Source: Bolinopsis microptera | Taxonomy: Eukaryota; Ctenophora; Tentaculata; Lobata; Bolinopsidae | Direction: 5' to 3' | DNA length: 64,000 bases | Assembly: GCF_026151205.1 (NCBI RefSeq) | Contig: NC_087076.1 | Coordinates: 8,470,902 to 8,534,901 of the forward strand | Shown here: in pieces, positions 44,887 through 55,910 of the stretch | Layout: each line of letters begins with the position of its first letter | Numbering within the stretch: the first letter of the stretch is position 1 | Notes under the pieces: model-generated | The model's database searches: none | What the model saw: the letters and a program-made list of their open reading frames with translations, nothing else | What the model was told of the DNA's origin: nothing | Position numbers and translations under genes: made by a program

Positions 44887-47329
44887 ATGGGGAAAGGAAA
44901 GCAGAGTGGGAAACAGAAAGGAGATCAATCGGGTACAGATAGAGAAAAAACAACTTGCGGTCGGTACATACTTATATCTATATTCATTATTCATGACTTT
45001 TTGTAGTAAAACATTAACAAGGTCTATTATGATTTATGCTATAAAATCTAGCAGTTCTTATAGAATTGATACTATTGATACATTTATCTCCGGCCGGGTA
45101 GCCACTGTACTAGACTCTCCATTATAATTGTAGGGTTCTACAACTTGCAATGTTTGATTTCATTCAACTTTTACAGAAATGAATACGCTGGAAGAGTATA
45201 GAAACAAAGGCAGAGAAATATGTAAAAAGTATTGCGAGTTTAAAGACCAATCTCCGATTATGTTACCACCTGCCCCCAAACAGACCTACATTGATGTTTA
45301 CATCGACGAAGAGGGAGCATCCAGCAGTAAATTTGATGACGAGAGATGTAAACAAGCAAACTATGAGGCTGAGGTGCTGACATACAGAGCATTGGAGAGA
45401 TTGACAGAAGAAAGGTGTGTGGTTCTTCATAGCTTCAAGTACACCCATCATCAGTACCGAATTTGTGATAAAAGTCATGACAGAAAAAACTGCAAGCGAT
45501 GTAAAGGTAAGGCTGCAGATAAAACAGAATGTGACTTTGTTGTTATCGGGAAAAACTATGTTGTCATTATTGAAGTGAAGAATGTCCCAATTGATGAAGA
45601 TAGTGAATTAACAGATGAGCAGAGAAAGGAATTGACAGGAGCACTTAAAGGCTCACTCGAACAACTTGAAAAGACAAAATCATTGATAAATGGTCTTGTA
45701 CATCAAGTTTTCGTTGGTTTGGAAGCAGATCAATGCTCAATAATATGCCTGTCCGCGTTTCCTAGCACAAGTCGTGATCTATTTCAGAACATGGATGAAC
45801 AGACCAATAAGCAGATATTGTGCAAAGAGGACTTTCTAGATTTCTCAAGCTGGTGGAAACAACATGACGTGTTAGGTCCGATATCTAGCTTTGTTCAAAC
45901 TGAAGCTTTTCTCGCTAAACACCAGGAAATGAAGCAAGTATTGGTAGCTATCTACTGTACTGATAAAAACCTATGTGATGAACTGAAGTGTTGCTTGGGA
46001 AAAGCTATAATGGACATTGACGACGAGTTGAAGAAAGGAAATATTACATTTCTCAGCAAAAACCGTCTACCAAATCCTAATGTGATAAAAGCAACTGATA
46101 TAAAGTCTGCAAATATTGACAGTGGCATTAACATTTTCACAGACATGCTCGGTATAGAATACTTGACTGTGGAACAACATGATGCTTTCAACAGAGATCA
46201 GAATCTGCTGGTAATTAATGGACCAGCAGGTTCAGGGAAAACTATCATCTTGTTGGCCAAAATCATAAAAGTGATCAAATCAAATGTGGATAACAGAGCT
46301 GTGTTGTTCATTTTCTCAAAGCATGACATTTCATGTAAACATTATCAAGATGCTTTACATAAAGCTGATATCAGTAACCAAATGATAGTTGATTACACGA
46401 ACAATCCAGATTACACAGTACAGAGGGTATTAGAAAGTGAAAGCAGGGTGGTAATAGTTAGGATCACACATTTGTTACGTTTCACACATAATACAGTGAC
46501 TAAACTGATGGAAAGCAACATACACGTATTTATTGATGACTTGCAGGGTATGATGAGTCCGTCAGTTAACCGACATAGGTTTCCAGAGCTCGATTTACTG
46601 CAGATTGTCAGAGCACTAACTAACTGTGTGATAACTTGTGATTTAGCTCAGTCATACTTCTTCACATTATCAGCTTATAGTTACAGAAAACGATTTTACT
46701 CATCCTTAACAAACTTGCCCCCTGAAACCATTGTAACTCTATCTCTGAACTTAAGAAATACTTCTTACATTACTGACATTCTATCTAAGATCAGAGAGCA
46801 AATTGTTCTACAACTTCTACAGCAAGGAAGAGAACTTATAGATGTTGGTAATATTCCAATAATAAAACAAGGGCACTATATTCACGGACAAAAGATTGTA
46901 GTCCATGTTATTGAGAAGACAAGTTATGAGAGCAGTTTGTTTGGTATCTTGAATGAAGAACTAGATAAATTATGTAAAACAGGCAATATTAAAATAGGTA
47001 TAGTATATGCTGCAAGTAAACAAGATCAAGAAGTAATAGAAGAACGATGTAGTGTATTTGATAATAATAAAATAGAGTGGTGTGATTTTGATAGTTGTTA
47101 TTCATTAGAATACCCAGCAGTTATTGTGTTACACGATGTTGCTCATTCTAGGGACCTACCTATTCTTTACCGGCAGATTTCAAGGGCAAGGGTATATTGT
47201 GTTGTTATAATATATAATAGTTCAGATTATGACCTGTCAAGCCGCGGTTACTTTAAGTCAGAATTTAAACCATTAAATGATATGTTGGTTGTACTTGGAG
47301 ATTCTGTCAGAGTTATACGGTATGATTGA
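44887..47329 (+). CDS. NERD-nuclease / superfamily-1 helicase-like protein, right-arm copy
   Basis: Exons 44887-44932 and 45177-47329, about 732 aa, with the same intron and splice phase as the left copy. All nuclease and helicase motifs are unchanged. Differences from the left copy are 11 substitutions in the main exon, for example V/L at the NERD strand, K/E near residue 516, D/Y at 530 and G/D near 708; none hits a motif residue. Both frames are open over 700 codons, so both copies may be functional. Convergent with the right ABCA half gene. Confidence 0.85.
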
Positions 47330-48252
47330 TAACACCGAGTTTTTTGTGAAAAGAATATTTATGTTGTTCGTGTGAATGACACTAACATATTACATTGAAA
47401 ATGCGATTATACGATTAGTGACAGGACACTATATAGTGACAGGACTATATAGTGACAAGCACTTTATAATGACAGCTGATATTTGTCACTATATAGCGTG
47501 CAAAACGCACTTTATAGTGACAGGACTATATAGTGAAAAGTTTATCTTATATCGACTTTTCTCTACTTTTCACTCCACTTTTCTTTAATTCTACTTTACT
47601 CCACTTTACTGAAGGACGTCCACGTATTTGAGGCGATAATCAGACGATTAACACAATCATTTCTTATCATGCTGATAATAATCGTGCACATAATCATGTA
47701 ATGAATAATAAAAATATCTTTTTTTAACAGATCAGACTATAAGGTAAATACTCCGGCCGGCCAGCCATTGCATATTATATCATGCACTGCGCGCGTGCAT
47801 GCATGCATATAATATGCATTTTAGCGCGGTACACATCATCTTACAATGATTCGCGCGTTACAAAACTTGACAGATTGCTTTTGACTGGCAGTCTGAACAT
47901 GTGATATTGCAGTGAACGGGCTTCGCTACAATTAAAATGTGTCGAATTACACATCTTAATGTACATGCTAATTGTCAACTAATGTAAAAGATTAAACACA
48001 GATTCTCTGTTAAATTGTACAATTCAAGGCAGAGGGTCGAAAATAAAAAGGCAAACATCGTGCGGAATTTATAAATCGCCTAAAGGGCGGGAAACATAGA
48101 ATCTCGGAATAAAACAGCTTACATTACTTCACAAAGCTTATCTTATGAAGAATCATTTAAATTATATTACTAAGTGGGTTAAACAATAAACATCTGAAAC
48201 AATAACGGTAATCTGGTTATCATTTACCCTCTCCAGAAAATATGGAGCTTAC

Positions 48253-51200
48253 CAAGTAAGGAATCCGTAGATGAAAATGTCGACTAAGAGCATAAGCATC
48301 ACGTCAGATATTGAAAATGCTGTAAGAACGCTCAGACTGTCCCCTAAGTTGTTCCACTTTGCTCCGAGCTGTTGAAAATTAAGCATTAAATTTTACATTG
48401 CAGCAGAAGTGGATGTAATATTTTTGTACCATAAACAAAAAAGGAAAGAAAGTCTGAACTCTGAAGGTGGTGGCACGAAATAAATAGATCACCATTCATC
48501 ATTCATCAGTAAATATTCTGCACAATAAATTACTTACCCCAATCTTTTCCCACTCGGCGATTGTTACCAATCCGATGGAAGAACCCGAAAGCGGAAGTAA
48601 AGACACAATCATCTTTACACTCCTAAAATAATAGGATACTAAAAGCATATATATAATAATTCATAATTTTTCTGACATTTCACAAAAAAGGATTCAAAAA
48701 AGTACTCGATGAAAAATCCAAATTATACAAAACATTGATCTGTAACCTGGAGAGATGAGGGATCTCGAGGACAATATAAGGAAGGTACTGTAGAAAAGTT
48801 AGGAACATCATTACTGCCGGAGCTGATTTCATGTTCCGTTGTAGTGACCTGAAAAATTAAAAACATGTCTTGCAGATTGCATTAGGATTTTGGTATGATT
48901 TTATAGTCTGCAATTTTCGAATATGAATACATCTGAGGCAGGCCTTTCAAAGTGAAATAGCTTTTAAAACTTACTCAAGCAAAAGGTACACTTAACCGTC
49001 AACCTTCATAACCTTTGCTAGGATTAAACATTATGATAAGACAGAAAACATTTAATTTAAATCTCACTCAAACTATGTCAAAAAAGCTACATCATAATAA
49101 TAATGAAATATAAGCTCACGTTACAAAGAAAACGAAGAAGGTATGAGCTGTGTAGTAAAGCAGGAGAAACACAAAAACCACTGTTCCGTCACTCAGTGGC
49201 GTGTATCCGCAAAACTGAGGGTACAAAATGGTACAATATGGTTCAATATGGTACAATATGGTACGATATGGTTCAATATGGTTTAATATGGTACAGTATG
49301 GTACACAGTTTAGCTTGAATAACAAGACCGGGCATTCTAAAATCAAAGGCATGATACTCGTTTATATTAGCTTATTATCCAATTAATTAAATAAAGTAGA
49401 AAGTAAGTTTACCATCAGAACTGTGGCGTTCAGGGCGGAGCAAGCGATTATAATGAGAGACCTCTGGATAATCCAACTCAGCCACATTATGGTGTCAGTC
49501 AGACCCATCATTCGCTGAATTTCCCTCATTTTAGAAAACTTTTCCTGGGGGTGGATTGAAGTGTGGATTATGGAATACAGGTTGACCCATATTTACCGCA
49601 AGGTAAAATGTAAGTGATTCACATTTATCCATGTTATTTATTTTGCAGCATAGCATTTTTCTCAACGTTGCGTTCTCTAATTCTAACAACTTCGACCAAT
49701 AATGTTCCAACGTTTTATTTGATATTAGATCACCTGCAAACGTTTTCCGTGCTCAACATGTTCATTACAGATCTTAACCACGTGGCGACGCAGTCTCTTA
49801 GCGCACCCGTGCCTCGGCTCATGAGTTGTTTCCTCATTAATTATTTTATTACCGGTGTCTTAACTTATATATAAATAAAAGTAAACGTGGGCCAGTGAGC
49901 CGCAGCTTTAAATATTTATCGGCTTACTTAGTACTCAGAGGTCTTAACATACGTTTGTGATAAAGTAGTCCGACAAACTGCCCTAAGCCCTACACTGATT
50001 CTAAGTTTGAGAATGAATGAAACTTTGTTTCTGGAAACTCAGTACAGAATTTATGATGGATTGATAGCGTTCGGGCTCTTGGTCTGCTTAGTGATCGGAC
50101 TACCGGGAAACTGTCTAGCTTTGAAATATTTCCTCCACACAAAGAAACGAAATCTTTCAACTCTTCTTTACATAGTTGCCTGCTCTATCGATATAGGTTC
50201 CTCCGTCATCCACCTTCCAATTGCTTTTAGTTTGCTGAAAAACCGAAATCCTGGTTTACTCGACAACAAAATTATCTGCTCGATTTGGCATTCCATCCTC
50301 TCCTTGCTTCAACAAATGTCCATATTCGTGGTTATGACACTGTCGTTATCACGAGTGATTGTCATAAAGTACCCTTTCTACAAAGTCAACAAAAGAGCAG
50401 TTCTTGTGTCCATTGCTCTCTACCTCATATACCACTGTATTTGGAACACTACACTTTTTACCCAGATTACTTGCACCACCACTCGACTGTCACCTAATGA
50501 AGTACCAAAATCTTCATCGTTCTTAATCTTCTATACACTTAACTACACCGCTTGTTTGGGAATTCCTCCAACCATCGTGTTTCTGACGTTTCTTGTCTCG
50601 ATTGCTATGCTCCGTAAGGAACCTGTCGCAAACAATGTGTCCCAAAGGAGAAATCAACACGCTTCCATCACCATTACTTACTTTACAGCCCTCTTCCTCT
50701 GCTGCAATTGCTTTACTTTCATCAACTGCTGTCTCCTCACCTACACCATAGTGACGGCCAAGACATACCCGGGTCCAATATACGACAACTATTTTATGTA
50801 CTTCTACAGCTGGCTTCTGAGTGAAATCTTCTGTACGGTCCTAAACGCTTCTCTAAACCCACTGCTCTATGTTTTGAGGATGAGGGAAATGAGGTTGTGG
50901 ATCGTTGGAATCCTCCAAAATAGAGCAAGTAGTCCTTCTGGGGTGATAGCGAATACGAGCAATGAAACTGAGACACAGCTGTGAAGATAATAGCCATGAC
51001 AACCTAAACTGGATAAAAAGAACTTAGGAAACAGCCGAGCTGGTAACTTTTGATGAACTGGAACTGAAAAGATTGTGAACTAAGACTTATTTTTGATGAA
51101 CTGAACCAAATCAAATTTCCTTGCTTCCATCAAGTTGCGTGTCTTGATCTTGTGAACATAATCACGATTAAATTGAATGACATTATAGACTACAAGTACA

Positions 51201-54200
51201 ATGCATGGTCCGATTATTGTACACTTTTAAAAGTCAGCTGCATGCATTTCGTGTTTATTTGCATTGCAGCTTCAGGCACTGCTATTGTGCTGTGTTTTGA
51301 TGTGTTACTAACGTATTATTCAATATATTTAACAGCCCCTAAGTTTGAAAGTTGTTAATTGGTGTTTGAGAGAAGTAGAACGCTGTATATTTAATATTTA
51401 ATATTTAATCATATTTTGATTGTTCATCTTGCTTTTACGGGACCATATTTTATAGGTACAACTGTACCACATCTCTGTGTTTTTGGTATACCATATAAAT
51501 AGCTCGAATATTTACACTCTTTGAGAAGTTTCGACAAACAATAGAAATTTACATTACTGTTTAAATATTCTTTCTATTCTGTGATCATGTATGTTCTGTT
51601 TAAAATGTTTCCGATGATAAAAAGTGTCACTTTGCCACTGAGGGTCGTTCACATATTATGGCCATGATTACGCAATATTGCTGTCAGGAGGGGGGGTTGG
51701 GTCTTGATTACGGTTGATTACGGAGGGGGACTGGGGAGGGGGTAAGAATTGCTAAAATATTGATTACGTAATATGTGAACGACCCCTGATTGCATTAATT
51801 GTCACAATTGCACCTAACAACCCTACAAGTTTGTTAAGATAAAGATCTGTTTAGCTCTGAGCTTTTCATGAAAAACGATCACCAAGTGGAGCGGAGAAAA
51901 ACTTAAAATGTTTACACATCTTGAAAATTATATAGTTTAGGAGCATGTTTTTACTGTCGACGCGTGTAATAATAACAAAATGTATTCGTCTATTTATAAT
52001 AGAAACTAACTAACTGATGATTATATAACGCAAACAACTAAGAATGAAACTGGTATAATTTAAAACCAGCTGCCGGGTGATTACCTCGACAATGTCTGCT
52101 GCAATAGAGGAAGTAATGAGGAATGCCCCGATGAGCATTGAGACAGGGATTAACATTGAGAACATCATATCCACAAAGGGATCTGTCTTCTCTGCCGGTG
52201 TAGGTACACTCTGGTTGTGTTATTCAAATGTTAATTTTCTGTTGTGTTAAAAATCGGCATCATTTAAATGGAAGATCAGTAGGACGAAGGTTGAGATATC
52301 TAATTGAACTAAAATCCGAATTCGTTACTAGTTGAATGACAAGATAAATGGTGATGATAACAAAAGGTAGGTACCCTAACAAATAACAATACCCTTATAG
52401 CGATTGCTGGATTGTACTCCACTCCTTCTCTCAGAAGAATGCAGGAGTCAATTAATCTCTGCAAAGCAGCGAACCCCGTATTGTCGTATGGTCTAGATTA
52501 AAAAAGTGTAAGATTATTTACAATATTTGTATTAACACTGAATAACGAAATTGAGTATATTATGACCGTTGTAAAATGTAACGAGAAATCCGCATCATAT
52601 GCGGACGAAACGGACGAGTCATTTCGACGAAAAATAAGTCTCGAGTCTTAAAATAATACGTAATGTTACTGTCTAGCCCCACTTCTGAGGTGCCACAAAA
52701 TGGAGTTTTTTCAAACTTACGAGGACGTAATTTCTTTCTGATCAGGCTTACGAAGAAACAATCTTTCTGTGTTCCAGTATCCGTCAATGTCTATATTGTC
52801 TAGGAGTTTAATTAAGATGGTTATATTACTATTTCAGAAAGTTATATTAAGCAGATAATCTGCTAAATTAAAATATAATTAGTGTATTTTCTCATCATTT
52901 GAAATTTGAATCCTAAAGCTCTAAAGATAAACCTCTTCTGAAATAGACAAATTTAAAAACTCACCAGCATCCGCTCTGTGGTACCGGATGGAGTAGGATA
53001 TATTCTTCTCATCCCCTTCAAAAACAATAGCTGCTTTGAACTCTGTTGAGTTCGTTTTCAAGTATTCTTTAAATTTGTCATTGGTTGGGAATACAACTAG
53101 ATACCTCGAATTGCTGTGAAAGTTTCTGATTACGATTACTCATCTTGATCGATCGTAGAAAAGAAAATTGAATCATCTTTACACTTACGTTGGAAATTGT
53201 GTTATTCAAACCATTTTATAACCATGTAAATGGATGGACGCTTTATTGGCGTTAGATTGATGTAATTAAAAGATTAAAGCCGATGGAAATACAGCAAAAA
53301 CTAATTACGGTCAGTATCTTTTAAATTGTACAAAAAACAGCTCATATCTTTCAATTGACCAGCAGTATTCTGTATCATGTACATACCCGTCCCTAAATTC
53401 CTTGATTTCGTCGGTAATATTTTCTGAATCTAGTACTTTCCTTGTAACATCTGAGAACTTGAAAGTATCCATGGTCAACATTCTACTCGACAAATCATCG
53501 ACTGAAAGTTATAATATATTGTTGAAATTATTACATACAAATTATGATATAATATACATTGTACACTATACAGTATAGACTATACAGTATAAATTATACC
53601 CTATACAGTATACACAATACAGTATACATTATACACTATACAGCTTAGGTGAATAATCGACCAATTCTATTTGTAGCAATAAGAAATAAAGCATCAACTT
53701 CTTCATTCTTCATTTTGATATCAGTTCTAGAAAAGAGAGACTAGAAGAGTCTGAGAACCTAGACTTTAAAACCTAGATTATTGTTGGCAGGAGATATTGC
53801 GATCATTTTCTTTTCACCCCAAATATCGTGAAGAGGATCTGATAACGAAGAGGGCTCTGAAACAGGAGCTGACATCAGGGTGGTAATATACACAATACAC
53901 ATATAATACGTGTTATAATACGTGTCATCTGTATCGTAGCAATACACATATAATACGTGTTATAATACGTGTCATTTGTATCGTAACAATACACATATAA
54001 TACGTGTTATAATACGTGTCATCTGTATCGTAGCAATACACATATAATACGTGTTATAATACGTGTCATTTGTATCGTAACAATACACATATAATACGAG
54101 TTATAATACGTGTCATTTGTATCGTAACAATACACATATAATACGTGTTATAATACGTGTCATTTGTATCGTAACAATACACATATAATACGTGTTATAA

Positions 54201-55321
54201 TACGTGTCCAGGAGGTGACCGGGACATGATTTCAGGCCTGACCGGGACCGGGACCGGGACCGGGATACAAAATGTGACTTGACCGGGACCGGGACCGGGA
54301 CCGGGACTGAGATCCCCTGATATTATCAATTTACCGGGACCGGGACCGGGACCGGGATGAAAAATGTGACTTGACCGGGACCGGGACCGGGACCGGGATA
54401 GCTCAAAATTGCCAATCCCTGTACCGGGATTCCCGGTACCGGGAATTCCGGTCGATAACTGGTTAATTCATGATCATAATTTATTACTCAAACTTGTTTA
54501 GCAATTTTAAACATTGTTGTATTTGGCTCAGAGGATGTTTAAAGATGAAATTCACAATGAATGAAAGGAAAAACTTAAAATCACAGTGAATGAAATTATG
54601 TAAAAGATCCCGGTCAAAATCCCGGCAAATTTGAGTGATTGACCGGGACCGGGACCGGGACCAAGAATCCCGAATTAACCGGGACCGGGACCGGGACCGG
54701 GATCATAAATAAATAAATCAGCATAATTTTGACTGGGACCGGGACCGGGACCAGGATAGCTCAAAATTGACAATCCCGGTCACCTCCTGTACGTGTCATT
54801 TGTATCGTAACAATACACATTTAATACGTGTTATAATACGTGTTATTTGTATCGTAACAATACACATATAATACGAGTTATAATACGTGTCATTTCTATC
54901 GTAAAGAAATCGAATTTTATAGAAAACGAAATGAAAATAAAAATAACTTCCAGATACTCACTCATGCATTGTTCCTGTGTTTCGAACATTGAAGTACCAC
55001 GGAGAAAACTAAATGCCAACAGGGTCAAACAAGTGAGAAGGACCTCGAAAAGAACTTGCCCCTTTCTCTGCCTCTGAGGTAAATTTTATTACGTGTACAT
55101 TAGAATATGGTCGAATATTTTAAAGTACAATTTAGTAATAAAGTTTATAAACTTATCTTAAAAGTATATAAATATACTTTCAAGATATCGATTATATCGG
55201 AATTGATAATATTATAATAATTGTTGTTATATCTTGTGTTGAACAAATGTTTCTTGTTACTTACTAGAAGCACTAAGTTCTTCTTGACAAGAAGTACCAG
55301 TTGTTTGAGTTGCCTTCCCAT
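48253..55321 (-). CDS. ABCA-family transporter 5' half (TMD1 only), right-arm copy
   Basis: Mirror of the left copy with the same 13 exons; first exon 55321-55265, second 55073-54962, last ending at 48253. Here exon 1 reads MGRQLKQLVLLVKKNLVLL and joins exon 2 (RQRKGQVLF) in phase, giving the normal ABCA N-terminus, so this copy is open through about 450 codons. The eighth exon keeps a TDPF motif where the left copy has TDTF. The last exon ends LLVDIFIYGFLTW with a splice donor, but no NBD1 exon follows on the minus strand before the NERD gene. Alone it would be an ATPase-less half transporter, so it is probably non-functional or spliced to something not seen. Confidence 0.78.
50007..50984 (+). 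CDS. Rhodopsin-type seven-helix receptor (right arm, single copy)
   Basis: Intronless, 325 aa, antisense in the eighth intron of the ABCA half gene. Over most of its length it is nearly identical to left copy 2 (same MRMNET start, second extracellular loop and TM6-7 region). From about residue 305 it resembles copy 1 (RASSPSGV, and copy-1-like 3' flank AGCTGTGAAGATA). Upstream flank equals copy 2, downstream flank equals copy 1. Either the ancestral single gene or the product of recombination between tandem copies. Confidence 0.87.
   Translation: MRMNETLFLETQYRIYDGLIAFGLLVCLVIGLPGNCLALKYFLHTKKRNLSTLLYIVACSIDIGSSVIHLPIAFSLLKNRNPGLLDNKIICSIWHSILSLLQQMSIFVVMTLSLSRVIVIKYPFYKVNKRAVLVSIALYLIYHCIWNTTLFTQITCTTTRLSPNEVPKSSSFLIFYTLNYTACLGIPPTIVFLTFLVSIAMLRKEPVANNVSQRRNQHASITITYFTALFLCCNCFTFINCCLLTYTIVTAKTYPGPIYDNYFMYFYSWLLSEIFCTVLNASLNPLLYVLRMREMRLWIVGILQNRASSPSGVIANTSNETETQL
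51642..51785. mobile_element. Short foldback MITE with CTGA (TCAG) duplication (right arm)
   Basis: Mirror of 15,453-15,596, flanked by CTGA on both sides; same ends. Present in both arms, so inserted before the arms separated. Confidence 0.75.
53887..54893. repeat. 47-bp satellite in ABCA intron 2 (right arm)
   Basis: Mirror of the left array with a similar number of units, interrupted at 54,209-54,789 by the hexamer-filled MITE. Confidence 0.85.
54209..54789. mobile_element. hAT-type MITE filled with GACCGG hexamers (right arm)
   Basis: Mirror of 12,449-13,029, same length, flanked by TACGTGTC on both sides. Confidence 0.65.
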
Positions 55322-55398
55322 TGTCTAAGGAGAATCAATGCCAGGAGCTTTGATACATTTAACACCACTATCGCAATTGCACATTATTAATTGATTAC

Positions 55399-55910
55399 CG
55401 TGAAAAATTGATTAAAAGTGCATCACATAGAATAACAGCCAACATTTTCACTTTTAAGGACGATATAATATGGTATTAGCTTTAGAGGATTCTTATGAAT
55501 AATGCAAAGAATTCAGTATTAATATTATCATAGTTGAAACAGTAATAGATAATAATTTGGCTTGATAATGGGTGTAATTAACCAGCTCTCAATCAAGTGA
55601 GCAGTAACATGGAATTGTGAAATGTCATTATATAGGATTCTCCAATAGTTCTAATTGTTTTTTTTTTAATTTTTACTGGTGTCTTCATCGATTCGACCTT
55701 CAAAAATGGTAGTCCTCGAAAATGGTTAACCATTATTGAGTATGATATCGGCAAAAGTTAAAACTGTGCAGTGTAGATGTTTTGGCTAAAATAATTTTTA
55801 ACCTGTTGAAGTTAAAAATACAGGGCAAGTCATGAACAGCCTCAATATCACATGACATGAGGTTTAGTACTGGGCCACACTTTCATTTCAGTTCTAGATT
55901 GTAGTTCACC
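55399..55910. other. Non-coding flank upstream of the protease gene
   Basis: AT-rich sequence unique to the right side of the palindrome. It should contain the promoter of the protease gene; no clear TATA box could be assigned. Confidence 0.35.

Larger units (their letters stand above)
43932..55398. repeat. Right arm of a giant inverted duplication
   Basis: Reverse complement of 11,840-30,994, about 11.5 kb. It lacks the 4.6-kb satellite transposon, the TTAA element, one receptor copy with its MITE, and about 260 bases near the NERD gene. Its outer edge meets unrelated sequence at about 55,398, 510 bases before the lectin-protease gene. Confidence 0.95.
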
